A stretch of 64,000 bases of DNA from Alphaproteobacteria bacterium (GTDB taxonomy: Bacteria > Pseudomonadota > Alphaproteobacteria > DSM-16000 > Inquilinaceae): positions 1-64,000 of the forward strand of contig JANQSN010000038.1 of NCBI GenBank assembly GCA_028284045.1, given 5' to 3'. Positions 45,001 to 54,000 of this stretch are shown in pieces; position 1 is the stretch's first letter, and every line of letters begins with the position of its first letter. Both the position numbers and the translations under genes were made by a program. The notes beneath the pieces were generated by a model. That model was not told the DNA's origin. It worked only from the letters and a program-made list of their open reading frames with translations, and ran no database searches.

Positions 45001-48000
45001 GTAGTGGGTGACGCCGGCCTCGAAGTCGGCGTAGGTCGCCGGGGCGCCGCCCGCAAAGGTCACACCGCTGGCATCGATCAAGACCGGCCGGTTGCCCACG
45101 AACTCCGCACCGCCGAGCAGTCGAATGAACTGGCCGTTCGAGCTGGCCGGACGGGCGCCGATATTCAGGACGCCCAGCGTGTTGTTCGTGATGTCGATGC
45201 CGGGACCGCCGAACTCAAGGCCGTGCAGCCCGCCGAGGATCTGCGTCGTGCCGTTGGTGGCGCCCGTCAGGTCGACCTGGATGCCCGGGCTATCGGCGTC
45301 GGTCAGGAACCGTACCACGCCGTCGACCTCGGTCAGCGCCTCGAAGATGGCGCTGTTGGCGATCACGACCCGGCCCACCGGGTTCGGCGCCGTCCCCACC
45401 GTCGTGCCCGTGTTGTCCACCACCAGCGCGCTGACGTCGCCCGTCAAGGTCTCGTCCGCGAAGCTCAGGGTGGTCGACGACTGCAGGTTCTCCACCAGCA
45501 CGCCGATCTGACCGCCGGTCACCGAATTGCCGCCGCCGAAGGTGACCGACGCCGTGTCCAAGACACCGGCGACATAGACGCCGCGGGCCTGGCCGACGAT
45601 GGTGTTGCCCGTCAGCGAGAGCGTGGCGTCGTCCTCGACCGTGCCGGAGACTTGAACGCCATCGCCGCCATCGCCCCGGATGTCCAGGTTGTTCGCAATG
45701 GTTACGACCGGCGCGTCCAGGCCGGTGAACGCCGGATCGTCGAAGATCCGCTGGAACGCGACGCCGTGCAGCGTCCGCCCGAGGATCTCGTCGTTGCGCA
45801 GGATGTCGACGGTCGAGCCGGCGTCGACCTCGGTGAAGTCGATGCCGGTCTCCCCGCCACGGATCGCCGCGTTGTCGGCGATGTCGATCGCCGCCGTGCG
45901 TACGAGACCGAAGCTGATGCCGTCTGCGCCCTCGCCTTCGATCAGGTCGTTGCCGACCACGTTGATCACCGCATCTTCGATCAGAGCCGACGCGAACCGG
46001 ATGCCGAAGGTGCCGCCGACGATCCGCTGAGCGCGGACCACACCGGTGTCGAGGCTGTCGCTGACGAACACGTCGGTGCCACTCACCGGCTGCGAGAAGT
46101 CCACGCCGACGGCTTCTGCGTTGATGTCGTTGCCGGTCAACGAGATCGGCCCGACCGGATCGAGGTTGTCGCCCTCGAAGGACAGTAAGCCGCTCTCGGT
46201 CAACACCCGGCCGTTCAGATCGTCGAAGTCCGCGTCGGGATCCATGCCGACCAGCACCCAGGGCCGCTCGCCGGGACGATCAGGGCCGGCCGCCTGGCCG
46301 AGCGCGCCTTCCTCGACCTGCCCCTCGAACCACACGCCATTGCCGCCACTGGCATCGATGTCGTTGCCGGCGATCGCCAGGCGGGCGCCGTCGATCAGGC
46401 TCTGCCCGGTCAGGATGACCTGGTTGCCGGCAATCGCCAGATCGCTCCCCGCCGCGCCGACCAGGATGCCACCCCAGCCACCCAGCGCCGGCGAGACACC
46501 GCGCGGCAAGGTCGCGCTGGACGACGGGCCATTGTCGACCACGGCGAACAACACGTCGGTACCGGCAAGGCCCGCCGTCTCGATGGCGTAATTGCCGGCC
46601 GCGGCACCGCCCTGCAGCGCGTTGTCGCTGATCAGGATCTGCGGGCCCTGGCCGTCGCTGCCCGTCGAATGGATGACATTGGCGAAATCCACGGCGTCAT
46701 CGCCGCCGGCCAGCACATTCTCCGCGATCCGCACATCGACGCCGCCGCCGCCGTCGCTCAGACGTCCCGCGAAATGGACGGCGTCCACAGGTGCCGTGAT
46801 ATCGTTCTGGAAGATGTTGATGAAGCCGGTGCCCAGGTTGCCGTCCGACATGAAGATGCCGTGCTGCGACACCGCGACGTCGAGGATCTCGTTGAAGCTG
46901 ATCTCCCAGGTCCGGTTCAGACCGAGATTGACCAGCTCGATCGCGTCCTGCATCCGGTCGGCGCCGGCCTGGCCGAAGACGTTGTCGGTGACCACCGCCC
47001 CTTGGGAAAGACTGCCGGCGGCACCGATCTCGATGCCGGTCGTCGGAGTCGCGTCGGGGGTGATCTCCGCAAAGGTGAACCCTTCGATCCGCACGCCCGC
47101 CACGGGGTCCGTGCCGGACGGGTCGTTCGGGTTCGTCCCCGTGGCGTCCACCGCGCCGATGAGGAAGCCGGTGTGGATATCCCCGTTGTTGGCGAACGCG
47201 TCGACCGCGCCGACATCGATCACCGGTCCGCCAGAGCCGTTATCGATGCCGATCACCGTCAGGTCATCAACCCAAACCTCGACGCTGCCGCCGTAGTTGC
47301 CGCCCAGCGCGGTCGGCCCGACCCCGCCGAACACGCGGACCGTATCCTCGCCAAGCAAGTCCGCCGCGTTGACTGCGAGCTGGATGCTCTCGCCGGAGAC
47401 CAACGGCCCGCCGAGCCGCAGCAGACCCGTCGATCCATTGTCGAGATAGTGGACGATCTTCTGCTCGATCTGGATCGCATCGGCGTCGACGGTGATGTCC
47501 AGGCCGCCGAAATCGACACTGGTGGCATCAATGATCGTCGGTTGGTTCGTCGTCTCGTCGAACTCCGCGCCCAGCTCCAGGCTGACGAAGTTCCCCGACT
47601 GCCCGCCGAACACGGTGTTGTTGAGATCGTCGCCGACGATGTCGACATCGGTTCCGCGGAACCGCATGCCGTTCTCGCCGCCGGTGATCACATTGCCCGC
47701 ACCGATGGTGACGGCGCTGGAATCGGAAACGTTGAACCCGACGAAAAGGCCCGTGGAATTGTCGGTCAACGTGTTGCCGCTGAGGACCGCAGAGGTGCCG
47801 GCCCCGTTGAAGGTCGACATCAAGATGCCCGCGGACACGGAACCGTCGGTGCTCGCCACGCCACGGTTGTTGATGATCTGGTTGCCGGTGATCTCGACAT
47901 TCGCAGCGCCGCCGCCGACCTCCACGGCGTAGTCAAGGTGGTCGCCGACGCCCTTGCCGGTATAGGTGTTGCCGGAGAAGACGCTGCCGCTCGCGCCGCC

Positions 48001-51000
48001 ACCGAAGAAGATGGCGCCGATCCGGCCGATATTCGTGAAGACCGAGTTGGTGACGTCGACCGAACCGCTGCCCCGCGCCGCCACACCCATGCCGTGATAG
48101 GCGCCGAACCGGATGTTCTGGAAGGTCAGCCTGTCGATCGTCCCCGCCCCGTTTTGGCGGATCGCCTGATAGACGGCCTGGCCGGTGCCATCCATCGTGA
48201 AGTCGCGGAGGGCGACCGTGCGATTGGGCTGGACCAGCCACCAACCGCGATCATCGCCGGCGTCCACGGTGTCGAAGCTCAGCCGGACGTTCGTCACGCC
48301 CTGGCCCTGCCCGAAGATGGTCACGTCCTTGTCGATCACCACCTGCGCGGGGTCGAAGAACGTGCCGGCACCGAGAATGACGGTGCTGCCCGACACCAGA
48401 TCGATGCCTTCCTGGATGCGGCCGAGCGTGGCCGCATCGGTCTGGCCGCCCAGCGTGGTCACGAACAGCTCGGAGAAGTCGCCCTGGAAGCCGTTGGACG
48501 TGTCGCTGTCGATGTCCGCGCCGCTGGTCAGGAAGGGCGTGAAATCCAGCAGGTCCGGCTCGTTGCCGCCGCTGGGGCCGATCACCCGGTCGGCGATCTG
48601 CTGCTCCGTCAAGGCGACGAAACCGGTGCCGTCCTCCACGCCCCAGAAATTGCCACTGGCGTCGAGCGCCCGGTCGAAGCCGCGGCGCAACAGAACGGCG
48701 CTCAGATCGTCGATGAGGATCCGGTTGTTGAAGACGGTGAAGGTATCGGTGAAGGTGCCGCCGTCGAAGTCGAAAACGGTTCCGGTGATGCCTTCGAAGA
48801 AATTGTTGGTGAGGGTGACCCGACTGACCGTGTCGCCGCTGCCCCCTTCGGTCCGGATCGCTGTTGTCAGCTCCTCGAAGGCGACCACCTGAATGGTCGT
48901 GTCGTTGACGTTACCGCCGTTCGCCAACACCAGCACACCCGTGGTGTTGGCCTGATCGTTCCCGTCGAAGCGGATGCCGGTGACACTGACACCGCTGTTG
49001 GTGATCGTCATGCCGACGCTGTTCGCGCCGACATTCCGCAGGATCGTGGTGTTGGCGATCCCGTCGCCGACGATGCTGACGGCTTTGTCGACCTGGACGG
49101 CCTCGGTGAAGGTGCCGGCGTCGATGGTAACCGTCCCGCCGGCGCTGGCGGCGGCGATGCCGTTGTTGATCGAGCCGTTGCCGGCGGAAAAGATCTGGCT
49201 GCCCGTTTGGCTCGAACTCGGTGAGCCGAACAGGAATTCCCCGGCCCCGACGATGAAGACGCTGCCGAGACCGCCCGCCGCGCTGGTATCGGCCGTCGCG
49301 TTGGCGCCGCTCAGCCCCAGCGCGAAGCCGACCGCGTTGAAGGTGTTGCCGCCTTCGACCGTGACGGCCGCCGCATCCGCCGGATCGGCCGGGTTGGTGC
49401 CGCCCGCCAGCGCCGTCGTGTCTTCGACGTAGATGGCGAACTCGGCGATGGTGTCGAACGCCACGTTGCGAATGGTCAGGTCCGCCACATCACCGTGCCA
49501 GAACGCCTGATCCGTCGCGACGATGCCATAGTCGAGGTTCTGCAGCGTACCGCCGTCGATGGTGACGTTCGGCGAGGTGATGTTGGTCGCCTCGAAGCCC
49601 CAGGCGGCCCGCCCGCTGCCATTCAGCGCCGACCCGTCGATGAAGTTGCCCTCCGCGAGCGTCGTCACCGTGTTCTGATGCGACGTCAGGGCGATACCGA
49701 CCCACCGCGTGGTCTCGTCCGGATCGGCGAGCGCATTGATGGTGTTGTTGCGCAGCGCGATCGTCGACGCGTTGCTGTAGAACAGATTGTGGAAGATGCC
49801 GGTGACCGTTGCGTTGATCTCGTTGTTCTCGATCACGCCCGGGTTGGTGCCCGGATTGGCCTGCCAGAAATTGTTGGTCTGAATGCCGATCCGGACATCC
49901 GTCATCAGGTTGTTCGAGACGTCGGCGTAGAAGTTGTTCGCCAGAATGACGCCGCGACCCCAACGCGCCGGAGAGGTGATGTTGTCGAACCGGTTATAGG
50001 CAATGACGTTGTCGCCGCCGAGATTGTAGCCGTAGACGCCGACGCCGGTCAGGTTGCGGATGACCGTGTTGCGAATCTCGATGCCGTTGCCCGTCGCGAA
50101 GACACCGCCCGCCACATCGACATCCGACCCGTTCAGATCGACACCCGAGGTCAGCGCCGGGTTGTCGCCGTCCAGGATGAACCCGTCGATGACCACATTG
50201 TCCGCCTGGACGTCGATCAAGGCGCCGTCGACGAGACTGTCTATGGTGAACGAGGGATCGATCGTCGCGGTCACCAGGATGCTGGCCCCGGTATCGCCGC
50301 GGGTCCGCGCATCGATCCCCGCCTGCGCCCCGCGCAGCGTCAGGGACTTGTCGATGAGCAGGTTGTCCACGAAGGTCCCGGCGCCGACATTGACGGTCCC
50401 GCCGATGTCGACGAGATCGATGCCTTCCTGGATCCGACCGAGGCCGCCGCTCTGACCGCCGGCGGTCGTCACGAAGAGCGACGAGAAATCGCCCTGGAAG
50501 CCGTTGGACAGGTCGCTGTCGGAGTCTGCCCCGCTCAGCAGATAGGGGGTGAAATCGAGGCGCTCGGAGACCACCGTCCCCGTGCCATCGACGACCCGGT
50601 CGGTGATCTCGGTCTCCGTCAGAATTCGGAAGCTGCCGCCGTCCGTGACGCCCCAGAAATTGCCGCTGGCGTCGAGAAGCCGGTCGAACGGCCGGCGCAT
50701 GATCACCGCGCTGAGGTCGGCGAGGATGATGCGGTTGTCGAAGATGCGGAAGGTGTCGTTGACCGACCCGCCGGCGATATCGAAGACGATCCCGTTGACA
50801 TCCTCGAAGACGCTGTTGAGGACCTCGACGTCGGTCACCAAGCCGCCGCCCGTCCCTTCCGTGCGAAGCGCCGTCGTCAGCTCCTCGAACGCGACGGCCT
50901 GGATCGTCGTACTGTCGACGTCGCTGCCGTTCGCCGACACCAGCACGCCCGTCGTGTCGGCCAGATTGTTGCCGTCGAACCGGATGCCGGAGATGCTGAC

Positions 51001-54000
51001 GCCGCTGTTGACGACCGTCATGCCGACGCTGTTCGCGCCGACATTCTGCAGGATCGTGGTATTGCCGATGCCGTCGCCGACGATGCTGACGGCCTTGTCG
51101 ACGATGACGCTTTCCGTGAACGTGCCGTCGCCGACATTGATCGTCCAGCCGTCCGACGCCAAGTCGATGGCGCGCTGGATGCTGCCGCTGCTCTGCGTCA
51201 CGAAGACGCTGTCGGCAACCCACGTCACCAGACCCAGGGTGTCGTCATCCAGCGCGTGCAGGACGGCGTCTTCGATATCGAAGTTGCTGAACGTGCCCGG
51301 GAAGATCGCCGCCGTCGCGTCGACATTGGTCTTCACAGGGTTGAGGCTCGACCGGCCGACGAAGACAAGCTGCGACGGCAGTGCAATCGAATCGCCGGAA
51401 ATCACCTGACCCAGGAAGGTGGAAGTGTCCCACCCGTTGGTCGCCACGTCGAAGGTGGTATTCCCGATGTCCAGCGTCGTCGTCAGGCCATCCACCTGGA
51501 ACCCGTGTCCCTCGCTCAAAGCCAAGGTCACGTCGTTGAACGAGACATTGCTGACGTCGGTGTAGGTGAACATGGCGATCGCGGCGCCCGGGCCGCCATG
51601 GCTCCAGGTGCCGAAGGTGCTGTTCGGCCGCCGATAACTGCCGGTGATCGTCACATTGTCGAAGGTGATCGTTCCAGCCGCCGCCGGGGTGTTCGTGCCG
51701 CGGATCTGAACGCCGAAATTGGCGCCGCCGGTGGCATAGCCGTTGATGTCGACGTTCTGAAGCGTCAGATCGCCGTTGTAGTAGATTGCGAGAATGTCAC
51801 CCATGCCAAGCGAGGTCGCGCTCGGCGAGTCCATGTCGGCGCCATTCCGGGTGAAGACGCTGTTGGTGATCGACAGCGCGTCCACCATGGATCCGTTGGT
51901 GGGATCGCCCCGCAGCGCGACGCCATTGATGCCGTTGCCGGTGATCGCCACATCGTCGAGGGAAATCAGGTTGAAGTCGGCCACCGGGCTGATCAGCACG
52001 CCGTAGTCGGGGCTGTTCTGCACCGTCAGGGACGAGAGGTTGACCGAGGTGCCGCTGCCGGCGATCGAGAAGCCGGACCCGATCCCCTGGATGATGGTGT
52101 CCGTCCGGCCTGCGCCGACGATGGAAACGCCGCCGGTGATCAGCACGCTCTCGGTAAACGTCCCGGCACCGATGTTCACCGTACCGTCGACGGCTGCAAG
52201 CTGGACCGCCTCGTTGATGCGCTGCTGGTTGGTCGTCGCGTTGAACGTCCCATAGACCGCCGACGCCGCCAGTCCCGGATCCGTCTGCGCGCCCTCAGTC
52301 GTCACGAACAGCCGGGAGAAATCGCCCTGGAAACCGGCCATACCGGCGTCCGTGTCGCCGCCGTTCAGCAGGAACGGCGTGAAGTCGATGAGATCGAGGG
52401 TGTTGTAATCCCGGACCGCCAGCTCATCGGTCAGTCCCCACCAATTGCCCGACGCATTGACGATCGGCGCCGTGCTGGTCACGCCATTGTCGTTACCCGA
52501 CAGATCGTTGTCGACGATCGTAACGTCGCTGGTGTCGGAACCGTCAAACCCGACGGCAACGGCCGTCGTGCTGTCGTTGATGACATTGTTGCGGATATTG
52601 GCCGTCGTGCCGTCGCCGTAGAACGTCGTGACCAGGATGCCGGCCGATGTCGACAGGTCCCTCGCCTGGCCACGATTGCCGCTGATCGCATTGGCCAGGA
52701 TGTCGGCCGACGCGCCGCCGCCGACCTCGAAGGCATAGTCGAGGTGGTCGCCGGTGCCCTTGCCGGTATAGGTGTTGCCGGTGATCGTTGCGCTGGCGTC
52801 GTCGCCCTTAACGATCACGCCGATGCGCCCGATGTTCTGGAAGGTGCTGTCTTCGACAAGCAGGGTGCTCGTCCCCAGGCCACCGATGCCGCCATGGCTG
52901 TCCGCCCCAATGCCACCGTCGACGAAACCGCCGAAGCTGGCAACGGCAACGCCACGATACGGGTTCGCGCTGTCCAGGATGTCCCGGAAATCCACCCGTG
53001 TGACGGTGGTGTCGCCGTGATTGCGGAGCGCTTGCCAGACAGCTCTTCCATTGCCGTCCAGCACCACATCCCGAAGCTCGAAGGTGACATTCTCCTCCAC
53101 CAGAATCCACGCATCCGCCGCGTCGTTGGTGGTGAAGTCGCCGTCGGGCGTGATGATCGGCTTGGCCGATCCGGCACCGATGATCGTCAGATTCTGGTCG
53201 ATCAGAATCTGACCACTTTCGACATAGGTGCCTTCGAAGACATTGATCGTACCGTCGGCGCCGACGATGTGGACGGCATCCTGGATCGACCCCGTGCCGC
53301 CCGAGCCCGAGCCGTAGACGTTGACGGTTGTCGGATCCTTCAGCGGCGCCAGTTGCGATCCCAGGGAGGTTCCCGCCGGTGCCGCCAGACCACCGGCGAC
53401 ATTGCCGTCGATATCGGCAAACAGGTCCAGCGTCGTCGTGCTGAAGTAGAGCGTGTTGGCGCCGGTGACGACGTTCGTGCCGGCCTCGACGATGATATTG
53501 TCGTCGTTGGGGCCGCCACCGCTACCGCGGTTATCGACATGGCCGGGAACGGGGCCGATCGCGGCGTCGGGGTCCGCCGTCGCCAGCAGGATGTTGTTGT
53601 GGATCAGGAACTCATTGAGCGTTCCGTCGGTGATCTCGACGACGGCGCTCACCCCGGCCCCGAACGAGCCGTTGTCGGGCCCGTCAATGATGCGAATGCC
53701 CTCCGGATCCAGCAGGAACCAGCCGGTGTTGCCCAGGATCGCCGAGGTGTCGACAGACCCGGCGAAGGCAAGTTGGGCTCCGGACACCTCGACGAACCCG
53801 CCGTCGCCGCCGTCGACGCCGCCGGTGGCGGAAGCGCTGCCGTAGAACTCGGTCGCATCGTCCGCCCAGACGATGATGGTGCCGCCGTCGCCGTCGCCTT
53901 CTCCGTCGACCGAGCCGTCTGCGGCGGCGCTGGCGCCTGCCGCAACATAGGTCAATTCGGCCGTCTGGATGTAGCCGCCGGTCTCCACCACCGGACCGGT

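Noticed and set aside
42910..46188. Open frame of 1092 codons on the plus strand opposite the exoprotein gene
   Set aside because: Same antisense effect; composition is low-complexity and no start signal is seen.
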